DNA from: Salvelinus alpinus
Lineage: Eukaryota > Chordata > Actinopteri > Salmoniformes > Salmonidae
DNA length: 64,000 bases
Reading direction: 5' to 3'
Assembly (NCBI RefSeq): GCF_045679555.1
Contig: NC_092089.1
Location: 8,494,051 to 8,558,050 of the forward strand
Shown here: one piece after another, positions 27,830 through 42,600 of the stretch
Layout: each line of letters starts with the position of its first letter
Position numbering within the stretch: the first letter of the stretch is position 1
Made by a program: the position numbers and the translations under genes
Notes under the pieces: generated by a model
The model's database searches: none
The model's input: the letters and a program-made list of their open reading frames with translations, nothing else
What the model was told of the DNA's origin: nothing

Positions 27830-30800
27830 CTATATCCCAGTAATACACATTACAGGTCTGATCCCAGTAATACACATTACAGGTCTGATCATAGTACTAC
27901 ACATTACAGGTCTGATCCCAGTACTACACATTACAGGTCTGATCCCAGTACTACACATTACAGGTCTGATCCCAGTACTACACATTACAGGTCTGATCAT
28001 AGTACTACACATTACAGGTCTGATCCCAGTACTACACATTACAGGTCTGATCATAGTACTACACATTACAGGTCTGATCCCAGTACTACACATTACAGGT
28101 CTGATCCCAGTACTACACATTACAGGTCTGATCCCAGTACTACACATTACAGGTCTGATCATAGTACTACACATTACAGGTCTGATCCCAGTACTACACA
28201 TTACAGGTCTGATCATAGTACTACACATTACAGGTCTGATCCCAGTACTACACATTACAGGTCTGATCCCAGTAATACACATTACAGGTCTGATCCCAGT
28301 ACTACACATTACAGGTCTGATCCCAGTACTACACATTACAGGTCTGATCCCAGTACTACACATTACAGGTCTGATCCCAGTACTACACATTACAGGTCTG
28401 ATCCCAGTACTACACATTACAGGTCTGATCCCAGTACTACACATTACAGGTCTGATCCCAGTACTACACATTACAGGTCTGATCCCAGTACTACACATTA
28501 CAGGTCTCATCCCAGTAATACACATTACAGGTCTGATCCCAGTAATACACATTACAGGTCTGATCATAGTACTACACATTACAGGTCTGATCCCAGTAAT
28601 ACACATTACAGGTCTGATCATAGTAATACACATTACAGGTCTGATCCCAGTACTACACATTACAGGTCTGATCATAGTACTACACATTACAGGTCTGATC
28701 CCAGTACTACACATTACAGGTCTGATCCCAGTAATACACATTACAGGTCTGATCCCAGTACTACACATTACAGGTCTGATCCCAGTACTACACATTACAG
28801 GTCTGATCCCAGTAATACACATTACAGGTCTGATCATATACTACACATTACAGGTCTGATCCCAGTACTACACATTACAGGTCTGATCCCAGTAATACAC
28901 ATTACAGGTCTGATCCCAGTACTACACATTACAGGTCTGATCCCAGTACTACACATTACAGGTCTGATCATAGTACTACACATTACAGGTCTGATCCCAG
29001 TAATACACATTACAGGTCTGATCCCAGTAATACACATTACAGGTCTGATCCCAGTAATACACATTACAGGTCTGATCCCAGTACTACACATTACAGGTCT
29101 GATCATAGTACTACACATTACAGGTCTGATCCCAGTACTACACATTACAGGTCTGATCCCAGTAATACACATTACAGGTCTGATCATAGTACTACACATT
29201 ACAGGTCTGATCCCAGTACTACACATTACAGGTCTGATCCCAGTACTACACATTACAGGTCTGATCCCAGTACTACACATTACAGGTCTGATCCCAGTAC
29301 TACACATTACAGGTCTGATCCCAGTACTACACATTACAGGTCTGATCCCAGTACTACACATTACAGGTCTGATCCCAGTACTACACATTACAGGTCTGAT
29401 CCCAGTACTACACATTACAGGTCTGATCATAGTACTACACATTACAGGTCTGATCCCAGTAATACACATTACAGGTCTGATCATAGTACTACACATTACA
29501 GGTCTGATCATAGTACTACACATTACAGGTCTGATCCCAGTAATACACATTACAGGTCTGATCCCAGTACTACACATTACAGGTCTGATCCCAGTAATAC
29601 ACATTACAGGTCTGATCCCAGTACTACACATTACAGGTCTGATCATAGTACTACACATTACAGGTCTGATCATAGTACTACACATTACAGGTCTGATCCC
29701 AGTAATACACATTACAGGTCTGATCCCAGTAATACACATTACAGGTCTGATCCCAGTACTACACATTACAGGTCTGATCCCAGTACTACACATTACAGGT
29801 CTGATCATAGTACTACACATTACAGGTCTGATCCCAGTACTACACATTACAGGTCTGATCCCAGTACTACACATTACAGGTCTGATCCCAGTACTACACA
29901 TTACAGGTCTGATCCCAGTACTACACATTACAGGTCTGATCATAGTACTACACATTACAGGTCTGATCCCAGTACTACACATTACAGGTCTGATCATAGT
30001 ACTACACATTACAGGTCTGATCCCAGTACTACACATTACAGGTCTGATCCCAGTACTACACATTACAGGTCTGATCCCAGTACTACACATTACAGGTCTG
30101 ATCCCAGTACTACACATTACAGGTCTGATCCCAGTAATACACATTACAGGTCTGATCCCAGTACTACACATTACAGGTCTGATCCCAGTACTACACATTA
30201 CAGGTCTGATCCCAGTACTACACATTACAGGTCTGATCCCAGTACTACACATTACAGGTCTGATCCCAGTACTACACATTACAGGTCTGATCCCAGTACT
30301 AAACATTACAGGTCTGATCCCAGTACTACACATTACAGGTCTGATCATAGTACTACACATTACAGGTCTGATCCCAGTACTACACATTACAGGTCTGATC
30401 ATAGTACTACACATTACAGGTCTGATCCCAGTACTACACATTACAGGTCTGATCCCAGTACTACACATTACAGGTCTGATCATAGTACTACACATTACAG
30501 GTCTGATCATAGTACTACACATTACAGGTCTGATCCCAGTATTACACATTACAGGTCTGATCCCAGTACTACACATTACAGGTCTGATCCCAGTACTACA
30601 CATTACAGGTCTGATCATAGTACTACACATTACAGGTCTGATCATAGTACTACACATTACAGGTCTGATCATAGTACTACACATTACAGGTCTGATCCCA
30701 GTACTACACATTACAGGTCTGATCCCAGTACTACACATTACAGGTCTGATCCCAGTACTACACATTACAGGTCTGATCCCAGTACTACACATTACAGGTC

Positions 30801-33800
30801 TGATCCCAGTACTACACATTACAGGTCTGATCCCAGTACTACACATTACAGGTCTGATCCCAGTACTACACATTACAGGTCTGATCCCAGTACTACACAT
30901 TACAGGTCTGATCCCAGTACTACACATTACAGGATCTTATCCCAGTACTACACATTACAGGTCTGATCCCAGTAATACACATTACAGGTCTGATCCCAGT
31001 AATACACATTACAGGTCTGATCATAGTACTACACATTACAGGTCTGATCCCAGTAATACACATTACAGGTCTGATCATAGTAATACACATTACAGGTCTG
31101 ATCCCAGTACTACACATTACAGGTCTGATCATAGTACTACACATTACAGGTCTGATCCCAGTACTACACATTACAGGTCTGATCCCAGTAATACACATTA
31201 CAGGTCTGATCCCAGTACTACACATTACAGGTCTGATCCCAGTAATACACATTACAGGTCTGATCCCAGTAATACACATTACAGGTCTGATCATATACTA
31301 CACATTACAGGTCTGATCCCAGTACTACACATTACAGGTCTGATCCCAGTAATACACATTACAGGTCTGATCCCAGTACTACACATTACAGGTCTGATCC
31401 CAGTACTACACATTACAGGTCTGATCATAGTACTACACATTACAGGTCTGATCCCAGTAATACACATTACAGGTCTGATCATAGTACTACACATTACAGG
31501 TCTGATCCCAGTAATACACATTACAGGTCTGATCCCAGTAATACACATTACAGGTCTGATCCCAGTACTACACATTACAGGTCTGATCCCAGTACTACAC
31601 ATTACAGGTCTGATCATAGTACTACACATTACAGGTCTGATCCCAGTAATACACATTACAGGTCTGATCATAGTACTACACATTACAGGTCTGATCCCAG
31701 TAATACACATTACAGGTCTGATCCCAGTAATACACATTACAGGTCTGATCCCAGTAATACACATTACAGGTCTGATCCCAGTACTACACATTACAGGTCT
31801 GATCATAGTACTACACATTACAGGTCTGATCATAGTACTACACATTACAGGTCTGATCATAGTACTACACATTACAGGTCTGATCCCAGTAATACACATT
31901 ACAGGTCTGATCCCAGTAATACACATTACAGGTCTGATCCCAGTACTACACATTACAGGTCTGATCCCAGTACTACACATTACAGGTCTGATCATAGTAC
32001 TACACATTACAGGTCTGATCCCAGTACTACACATTACAGGTCTGATCCCAGTACTACACATTACAGGTCTGATCCCAGTACTACACATTACAGGTCTGAT
32101 CCCAGTACTACACATTACAGGTCTGATCATAGTACTACACATTACAGGTCTGATCCCAGTACTACACATTACAGGTCTGATCATAGTACTACACATTACA
32201 GGTCTGATCCCAGTACTACACATTACAGGTCTGATCCCAGTACTACACATTACAGGTCTGATCCCAGTACTACACATTACAGGTCTGATCCCAGTACTAC
32301 ACATTACAGGTCTGATCCCAGTAATACACATTACAGGTCTGATCCCAGTACTACACATTACAGGTCTGATCCCAGTACTACACATTACAGGTCTGATCCC
32401 AGTACTACACATTACAGGTCTGATCCCAGTACTACACATTACAGGTCTGATCCCAGTACTACACATTACAGGTCTGATCCCAGTACTACACATTACAGGT
32501 CTGATCCCAGTACTACACATTACAGGTCTGATCATAGTAGTACACATTACAGGTCTGATCCCAGTACTACACATTACAGGTCTGATCATAGTACTACACA
32601 TTACAGGTCTGATCCCAGTACTACACATTACAGGTCTGATCCCAGTACTACACATTACAGGTCTGATCCCAGTACTACACATTACAGGTCTGATCCCAAT
32701 ACTACACATTACAGGTCTGATCATAGTACTACACATTACAGGTCTGATCATAGTACTACACATTACAGGTCTGATCCCAGTATTACACATTACAGGTCTG
32801 ATCCCAGTACTACACATTACAGGTCTGATCCCAGTACTACACATTACAGGTCTGATCATAGTACTACACATTACAGGTCTGATCCCAGTACTACACATTA
32901 CAGGTCTGATCATAGTACTACACATTACAGGTCTGATCCCAGTACTACACATTACAGGTCTGATCCCAGTAATACACATTACAGGTCTGATCCCAGTACT
33001 ACACATTACAGGTCTGATCCCAGTACTACACATTACAGGTCTGATCCCAGTACTACACATTACAGGTCTGATCCCAGTACTACACATTACAGGTCTGATC
33101 CCAGTACTACACATTACAGGTCTGATCCCAGTACTACACATTACAGGTCTGATCCCAGTACTACACATTACAGGTCTGATCCCAGTACTACACATTACAG
33201 GTCTGATCCCAGTAATACACATTACAGGTCTGATCCCAGTAATACACATTACAGGTCTGATCATAGTACTACACATTACAGGTCTGATCCCAGTAATACA
33301 CATTACAGGTCTGATCATAGTAATACACATTACAGGTCTGATCCCAGTACTACACATTACAGGTCTGATCATAGTACTACACATTACAGGTCTGATCCCA
33401 GTACTACACATTACAGGTCTGATCCCAGTAATACACATTACAGGTCTGATCCCAGTACTACACATTACAGGTCTGATCCCAGTACTACACATTACAGGTC
33501 TGATCCCAGTAATACACATTACAGGTCTGATCATATACTACACATTACAGGTCTGATCCCAGTACTACACATTACAGGTCTGATCCCAGTAATACACATT
33601 ACAGGTCTGATCCCAGTACTACACATTACAGGTCTGATCCCAGTACTACACATTACAGGTCTGATCATAGTACTACACATTACAGGTCTGATCCCAGTAA
33701 TACACATTACAGGTCTGATCATAGTACTACACATTACAGGTCTGATCCCAGTAATACACATTACAGGTCTGATCCCAGTAATACACATTACAGGTCTGAT

Positions 33801-36623
33801 CCCAGTAATACACATTACAGGTCTGATCCCAGTACTACACATTACAGGTCTGATCATAGTACTACACATTACAGGTCTGATCCCAGTACTACACATTACA
33901 GGTCTGATCCCAGTAATACACATTACAGGTCTGATCATAGTACTACACATTACAGGTCTGATCCCAGTACTACACATTACAGGTCTGATCCCAGTACTAC
34001 ACATTACAGGTCTGATCCCAGTACTACACATTACAGGTCTGATCCCAGTACTACACATTACAGGTCTGATCCCAGTACTACACATTACAGGTCTGATCCC
34101 AGTACTACACATTACAGGTCTGATCCCAGTACTACACATTACAGGTCTGATCCCAGTACTACACATTACAGGTCTGATCATAGTACTACACATTACAGGT
34201 CTGATCCCAGTAATACACATTACAGGTCTGATCATAGTACTACACATTACAGGTCTGATCATAGTACTACACATTACAGGTCTGATCCCAGTAATACACA
34301 TTACAGGTCTGATCCCAGTACTACACATTACAGGTCTGATCCCAGTAATACACATTACAGGTCTGATCCCAGTACTACACATTACAGGTCTGATCATAGT
34401 ACTACACATTACAGGTCTGATCATAGTACTACACATTACAGGTCTGATCCCAGTAATACACATTACAGGTCTGATCCCAGTAATACACATTACAGGTCTG
34501 ATCCCAGTACTACACATTACAGGTCTGATCCCAGTACTACACATTACAGGTCTGATCATAGTACTACACATTACAGGTCTGATCCCAGTACTACACATTA
34601 CAGGTCTGATCCCAGTACTACACATTACAGGTCTGATCCCAGTACTACACATTACAGGTCTGATCCCAGTACTACACATTACAGGTCTGATCATAGTACT
34701 ACACATTACAGGTCTGATCCCAGTACTACACATTACAGGTCTGATCATAGTACTACACATTACAGGTCTGATCCCAGTACTACACATTACAGGTCTGATC
34801 CCAGTACTACACATTACAGGTCTGATCCCAGTACTACACATTACAGGTCTGATCCCAGTACTACACATTACAGGTCTGATCCCAGTAATACACATTACAG
34901 GTCTGATCCCAGTACTACACATTACAGGTCTGATCCCAGTACTACACATTACAGGTCTGATCCCAGTACTACACATTACAGGTCTGATCCCAGTACTACA
35001 CATTACAGGTCTGATCCCAGTACTACACATTACAGGTCTGATCCCAGTACTACACATTACAGGTCTGATCCCAGTACTACACATTACAGGTCTGATCATA
35101 GTACTACACATTACAGGTCTGATCCCAGTACTACACATTACAGGTCTGATCATAGTACTACACATTACAGGTCTGATCCCAGTACTACACATTACAGGTC
35201 TGATCCCAGTACTACACATTACAGGTCTGATCCCAGTACTACACATTACAGGTCTGATCCCAGTACTACACATTACAGGTCTGATCATAGTACTACACAT
35301 TACAGGTCTGATCATAGTACTACACATTACAGGTCTGATCCCAGTATTACACATTACAGGTCTGATCCCAGTACTACACATTACAGGTCTGATCCCAGTA
35401 CTACACATTACAGGTCTGATCCCAGTAATACACATTACAGGTCTGATCCCAGTAATACACATTACAGGTCTGATCCCAGTACTACACATTACAGGTCTGA
35501 TCCCAATACTACACATTACAGGTCTGATCCCAGTACTACACATTACAGGTCTGATCCCAGTACTACACATTACAGGTCTGATCCCAGTACTACACATTAC
35601 AGGTCTGATCCCAGTACTACACATTACAGGTCTGATCCCAGTACTACACATTACAGGTCTGATCATAGTACTACACATTACAGGTCTGATCATAGTACTA
35701 CACATTACAGGTCTGATCCCAGTAATACACATTACAGGTCTGATCATAGTACTACACATTACAGGTCTGATCATAGTACTACACATTACAGGTCTGATCC
35801 CAGTACTACACATTACAGGTCTGATCCCAGTACTACACATTACAGGTCTGATCATAGTAATACACATTACAGGTCTGATCCCAGTACTACACATTACAGG
35901 TCTGATCCCAGTACTACACATTACAGGTCTGATCCCAGTACTACACATTACAGGTCTGATCATAGTACTACACATTACAGGTCTGATCCCAGTACTACAC
36001 ATTACAGGTCTGATCCCAGTAATACACATTACAGGTCTGATCATAGTACTACACATTACAGGTCTGATCCCAGTACTACACATTACAGGTCTGATCCCAG
36101 TAATACACATTACAGGTCTGATCCCAGTAATACACATTACAGGTCTGATCCCAGTACTACACATTACAGGTCTGATCCCAGTATTACACATTACAGGTCT
36201 GATCCCAGTAATACACATTACAGGTCTGATCCCAGTACTACACATTACAGGTCTGATCCCAGTAATACACATTACAGGTCTGATCCCAGTACTACACATT
36301 ACAGGTCTGATCCCAGTACTACACATTACAGGTCTGATCCCAGTACTACACATTACAGGTCTGATCCCAGTAATACACATTACAGGTCTGATCATAGTAC
36401 TACACATTACAGGTCTGATCATAGTACTACACATTACAGGTCTGATCATAGTACTACACATTACAGGTCTGATCCCAGTACTACACATTACAGGTCTGAT
36501 CATAGTACTACACATTACAGGTCTGATCCCAGTACTACACATTACAGGTCTGATCATAGTACTACACATTACAGGTCTGATCATAGTACTACACATTACA
36601 GGTCTGATCCCAGTAATACACAT
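27830..36623. repeat. 27-bp minisatellite array, about 326 copies, 8.8 kb
   Basis: The unit ACACATTACAGGTCTGATCC followed by CAGTACT (27 bp) has two main variable sites: GATCCCAG or GATCATAG, and TACT or TAAT. Single-base indels at 28832, about 30930, 31289 and 33529 break the otherwise open minus-strand frame into pieces of 335, 697, 124, 747 and 1030 codons, all encoding the nonapeptide MCSTGIRPV and variants. The same deletion (GATCATATAC instead of GATCATAGTAC) occurs at three places next to the same series of variants, which reveals long tandem higher-order duplications. It is directly joined to the next array at 36624. Confidence 0.98.
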
Positions 36624-36624
36624 T

Positions 36625-39600
36625 CCTCCACTAACCAGCCCCTGACAGACCAGAGGACCTCCAGTAACCAGCCCCTGACAGACCAGAGGACCTCCAGTAA
36701 CCAGCCCCTGACAGACCAGAGGACCTCCAGTAGCCAGCCCCAGACAGACCAGAGTACCTCCAGTAACCAGCCCCTTACAGACCAGAGGACCTCCAGTAGC
36801 CAGCCTCTGACAGACCAGAGTACCTCCAGTAGCCAGCCCCTGACAGACCAGAGTACCTCCAGTAACCAGCCCCTGACAGACCAGAGGACCTCCAGTAACC
36901 AGCCCCTTACAGACCAGAGGACCTCCAGTAACCAGCCCCTTACAGACCAGAGGACCTCCAGTAGCCAGCCTCTGACAGACCAGAGGACCTCCAGTAGCCA
37001 GCCCCTGACAGACCAGAGTACCTCCAGTAACCAGCCCCTGACAGACCAGAGGACCTCCAGTAACCAGCCCCTTACAGACCAGAGGACCTCCAGTAGCCAG
37101 CCCCTAACAGACCAGGGTACCTCCAGTAACCAGCCCCTGACAGACCAGAGGACCTCCTGTAGCCAGCCCCTGACAGACCAGAGGACCTCCAGTTACCAGC
37201 CTCTGACAGACCAGAGGGCCTCCAGTAGCCAGCCCCTGACAGACCAGAGTAGCTCCAGTAACAAGCCCCTGACAGACCAGAGGACCTCCTGTAGCCAGCC
37301 CCTGACAGACCAGAGGACCTCCAGTTACCAGCCTCTGACAGACCAGAGGGCCTCCAGTAGCCAGCCCCTGACAGACCAGAGTAGCTCCAGTAGCCAGCCC
37401 CTGACAGACCAGAGGACCTCCTGTAGCCAGCCCCTGACAGACCAGAGGACCTCCAGTAGCCAGCCCCTGACAGACCAGAGTACCTCCTGTAGCCAGCCCC
37501 TGACAGACCAGAGTACCTCCAGTAGCCAGCCCCTGACAGACCAGAGTACCTCCAGTAGCCAGCCCCTGACAGACCAGAGGACCTCCTGTAGCCAGCCCCT
37601 AACAGACCAGAGGACCTCCAGTAGCCAGCCCCTAACAGACCAGAGTACGTAAAGTAGCCAGCCCCTGACAGACCAGAGTACCTCCAGTAGCCAGCCCCTG
37701 ACAGACCAGAGTACCTCCAGTAACCAGCCCTTAACAGACCAGTGTACCTCCAGTAGCCAGCCCCTGACAGACCAGAGGACCTCCAGTAGCCAGCCCCTGA
37801 CAGACCAGAGTACCTCCAGTAGCCAGCCCCTGACAGACCAGAGGACCTCCAGTAGCCAGCCCCTGACAGACCAGTGGACCTCCAGTAACCAGCCCCTGAT
37901 AGACCAGAGTACCTCCAATAGCCAGCCCCTGACAGACCAGAGTACCTCCAGTAGCCAGCCTCTGACAGACCAGAGGACCTCCAGTTGCCAGCCCCTGACA
38001 GACCAGAGGACCTCCTGTAGCCAGCCTCTGACAGACCAGAGGACCTCCAGTAGCCAGCCTCTGACAGACCAGAGGGCCTCCAGTAGCCATTCCCTGACAG
38101 ACCAGAGTACCTCCAGTAGCCAGCCCCTGACAGACCAGAGTACCTCCAGTAGCCAGCCCCTGACAGACCAGAGTACCTCCAGTAGCCAGCCTCTGACAGA
38201 CCAGAGGACCTCCAGTAGCCAGCCTCTGACAGACCAGAGGACCTCCAGTAGCCAGCCCCTGACAGACCAGAGTACCTCCAGTAGCCAGCCCCTGACAGAC
38301 CAGAGGACAACCTGTAGCCAGCCCCTAACAGACCAGAGTACCTCCAGTAGCCAGCCCCTAACAGACCAGAGTACCTCCAGTAGCCAGCCCCTGACAGACC
38401 AGAGGACCTCCAGTAGCCAGCCCCTAACAGACCAGAGTACCTCCAGTAGCCAGCCCCTGTCAGACCAGGGAACCTCCTGTAGCCAGCCCCTGACAGACCA
38501 GTGGACCTCCAGTAGCCAGCCCCTGACAGACCAGAGTACCTCCAGTAGCTAGCCCCTGACAGACCAGAAGACCTCCAGTAGCCAGCCCCTGACAGACCAG
38601 GGTACCTCCAGTAGCCAGCCCCTGACAGACCAGTGGACCTCAAGTAGCCAGCCCCTGACAGACCAGAGTACCTCCAGTAGCTAGCCCCTGACAGACCAGA
38701 AGACCTCCAGTAGCCAGCCCCTGACAGACCAGAGTACCTCCTGTAACCAGCCCTTAACAGACCAGAGTACCTCCAGTAGCCAGCCCCTGACAGACCAGAG
38801 GACCTCCAGTAGCCAGCCCCTGACAGACCAGAGGACCTCCAGTAACCAGCCCCTGACAGACCAGAGGACCTCCAGTAACCAGCCCCTTACAGACCAGAGT
38901 ACCTCCAGTAACCAGCCCCTGACAGACCAGTGGACCTCCAGTAACCAGCCCCTGATAGACCAGAGTACCTCCAATAGCCAGCCCCTGACAGACCAGAGTA
39001 CCTCCAGTAGCCAGCCTCTGACAGACCAGAGGACCTCCAGTAGCCAGCCCCTGACAGACCAGAGGACCTCCTGTAGCCAGCCTCTGACAGACCAGAGGAC
39101 CTCCAGTAGCCAGCCCCTGACAGACCAGATTACCTCCAGTAGCCAACCTCTGACAGACCAGAGGACCTCCAGTAGCCAGCCTCTGACAGACCAGAGGACC
39201 TCCAGTAGCCAGCCCCTAACAGACCAGAGTACCTCCAGTAGCCAGCCCCTGACAGACCAGAGTACCTCCAGTTACCAGCCCCTGACAGACCAGAGGACCT
39301 CCTGTAGCCAGCCCCTAACAGACCAGAGTACCTCCAGTAGCCAGCCCCTGACAGACCAGAGTACCTCCAGTTACCAGCCTCTGACAGACCAGAGGACCTC
39401 CAGTAGCCAGCCCCTGACAGACCAGAGTACCTCCTGTAGCCAGCCCCTGACAGACCAGAGTACCTCCAGTAGCCAGCCCCTGACAGACCAGAGTACCTCC
39501 AGTAGCCAGCCCCTGAGAAACCAGAGGACCTCCAGTAGCCAGCCCCTAAAAGACCAGAGTACCTCCAGTAGCCAGCCCCTAACAGACCAGAGGACCTCCA

Positions 39601-42600
39601 GTAGCCAGCCCCTGACAGACCAGAGTACCTCCAGTAGCCAGCCCCTGACAGCCCAGAGGACCTCCAGTAGCCAGCCCCTGACAGACCAGAGTACCTCCAG
39701 TAGCCAGCCCCTTACAGACCAGAGGACCTCCTGTAACCAGTCCCTGACAGACCAGAGTACCTCCAGTAGCCAGCCCCTGACAGACCAGAGGGCCTCCAGT
39801 AACCAGCCCCTGACAGACCAGAGGTCCTCCAGTAACCAGCCCCTGACAGACCAGATGACCTCCAGTAACCAGCCCCTGACAGACCAGAGTACCTCCAGTA
39901 ACCAGCCCCTGACAGACCAGAGGACCTCCAGTAGCCAGCCCCTGACAGACCAGAGTACCTCCAGTAGCCAGCCCCTGACAGACCAGAGTACCTCCAGTAA
40001 CCAGCCCCTGACAGACCAGAGGACCTCCAGTAACCAGCCCCTGACAGACCAGAGTACCTCCAGTAGCCAGCCCCTGACAGACCAGAGTACCTCCAGTAGC
40101 CAGCCCCTGACAAACCAGAGTACCTCCAGTAGCCAGCCCCTAACAGACCATAGTACCTCCAGTAGCCAGCCCCTGACAGACCAGAGTACCTCCAGTAGCC
40201 AGCCCCTGACAGACCAGAGGACCTCCAGTAGCCAGCCCCTGACAGACCAGAGTACCTCCAGTAGCCAGCCGCTTACAGACCAGAGGACTTCCTGTAACCA
40301 GTCCCTGACAGACCAGAGTACCTCCAGTAGCCAGCCCCTGACAGACCAGAGGACCTCCAGTAGCCAGCCCCTGACAGGCCAGAGTACCTCCTGTAGCCAG
40401 CCCCCGATAGACCAGAATACCTCCTGTAGCCAGCCTCTGACAGACCAGAGGACCTCCAGTAACCAGCCCCTTACAAACCAGAGTACCTCCAGTAACCAGC
40501 CCCTGACAGACCAGATTACCTCCAGTAACCAGCCCCTGACAGACCAGAGGACCTCCAGTAACCAGCCCCTGACAGACCATAGTACCTCCAGTAACCAGCC
40601 CCTGACAGACCAGAGGACCTCCAGTAGCCAGCCCCTTACAGACCATAGTACATCCAGTAACCAGCCCCTTACAGACCAGAGGACCTCCAGTAGCCAGCCC
40701 CTGACAGACCAGAGTACCTCCAGTAACCAGCCCCTGACAGACCAGATTACCTCCAGTAACCAGCCCCTGACAGACCAGAGGACCTCCAGTAACCAGCCCC
40801 TGACAGACCATAGTACCTCCAGTAGCCAGCCACTTACAGACCAGAGGACTTCCTGTAACCAGTCCCTGACAGACCAGAGTACCTCCAGTAGCCAGCCCCT
40901 GACAGACCAGAGGACCTCCAGTAGCCAGCCCCTGACAGACCAGAGGACCTCCAGTAGCCAGCCCCTGACAGACCAGAGTACCTCCAGTAGCCAGCCCCTG
41001 ACAGACCAGAGTACCTCCAGTAACCAGCCCTGACAGACCAGAGGACCTCCAGTAACCAGCCCCTGACAGACCAGAGTACCTCCAGTAGCCAGCCCCTGAC
41101 AGACCAGAGTACCTCCAGTAGCCAGCCCCTGACAAACCAGAGGACCTCCAGTAGCCAGCCCCTAAAAGACCAGAGTACCTCCAGTAGCCAGCCCCTAACA
41201 GACCATAGTACCTCCAGTAGCCAGCCCCTGACAGACCAGAGTACCTCCAGTAGCCAGCCCCTGACAGACCAGAGGACCTCCAGTAGCCAGCCCCTGACAG
41301 ACCAGAGTACCTCCAGTAGCCAGCCGCTTACAGACCAGAGGACTTCCTGTAACCAGTCCCTGACAGACCAGAGTACCTCCAGTAGCCAGCCCCTGACAGA
41401 CCAGAGGACCTCCAGTAGCCAGCCCCTGACAGGCCAGAGTACCTCCTGTAGCCAGCCCCCGATAGACCAGAATACCTCCTGTAGCCAGCCTCTGACAGAC
41501 CAGAGGACCTCCAGTAACCAGCCCCTTACAAACCAGAGTACCTCCAGTAACCAGCCCCTGACAGACCAGATTACCTCCAGTAACCAGCCCCTGACAGACC
41601 AGAGGACCTCCAGTAACCAGCCCCTGACAGACCATAGGACCTCCAGTAACCAGCCCCTGACAGACCAGAGGACCTCCAGTAGCCAGCCCCTTACAGACCA
41701 TAGTACATCCAGTAACCAGCCCCTGACAGACCAGAGGACCTCCAGTAGCCAGCCCCTTACAGACCAGAGGACAACCTGTAGCCAGCCCCTAACAGACCAG
41801 AGTACCTCCAGTAGCCAGCCCCTAACAGACCAGAGTACCTCCAGTAGCCAGCCCCTGACAGACCAGAGTACCTCCTGTAGCCAGCCCCCGATAGACCAGA
41901 ATACCTCCTGTAGCCAGCCTCTGACAGACCAGAGGACCTCCAGTAACCAGCCCCTGACAGACCAGAGTACCTCCAGTAACCAGCCCCTGACAGACCAGAG
42001 GTCCTCCAGTAACCAGCCCCTGACAGACCAGATGACCTCCAGTAACCAGCCCCTGACAGACCAGAGAACCTCCAGTAACCAGCCCCTGACAGACCAGAGG
42101 ACCTCCAGTAGCCAGCCCCTGACAGACCAGAGTACCTCCAGTAACCAGCCCCTGACAGACCAGAGGACCTCCAGTAACCAGCCCCTGACAGACCAGAGTA
42201 CCTCCAGTAGCCAGCCCCTGACAGACCAGAGTACCTCCAGTAGCCAGCCCCTGACAAACCAGAGGACCTCCAGTAGCCAGCCGCTTACAGACCAGAGGAC
42301 TTCCTGTAACCAGTCCCTGACAGACCAGAGTACCTCCAGTAGCCAGCCCCTGACAGACCAGAGGACCTCCAGTAGCCAGCCCCTGACAGACCAGAGTACC
42401 TCCAGTAGCCAGCCGCTTACAGACCAGAGGACTTCCTGTAACCAGTCCCTGACAGACCAGAGTACCTCCAGTAGCCAGCCCCTGACAGACCAGAGGACCT
42501 CCAGTAGCCATCCCCTGACAGGCCAGAGTACCTCCTGTAGCCAGCCCCCGATAGACCAGAATACCTCCTGTAGCCAGCCTCTGACAGACCAGAGGACCTC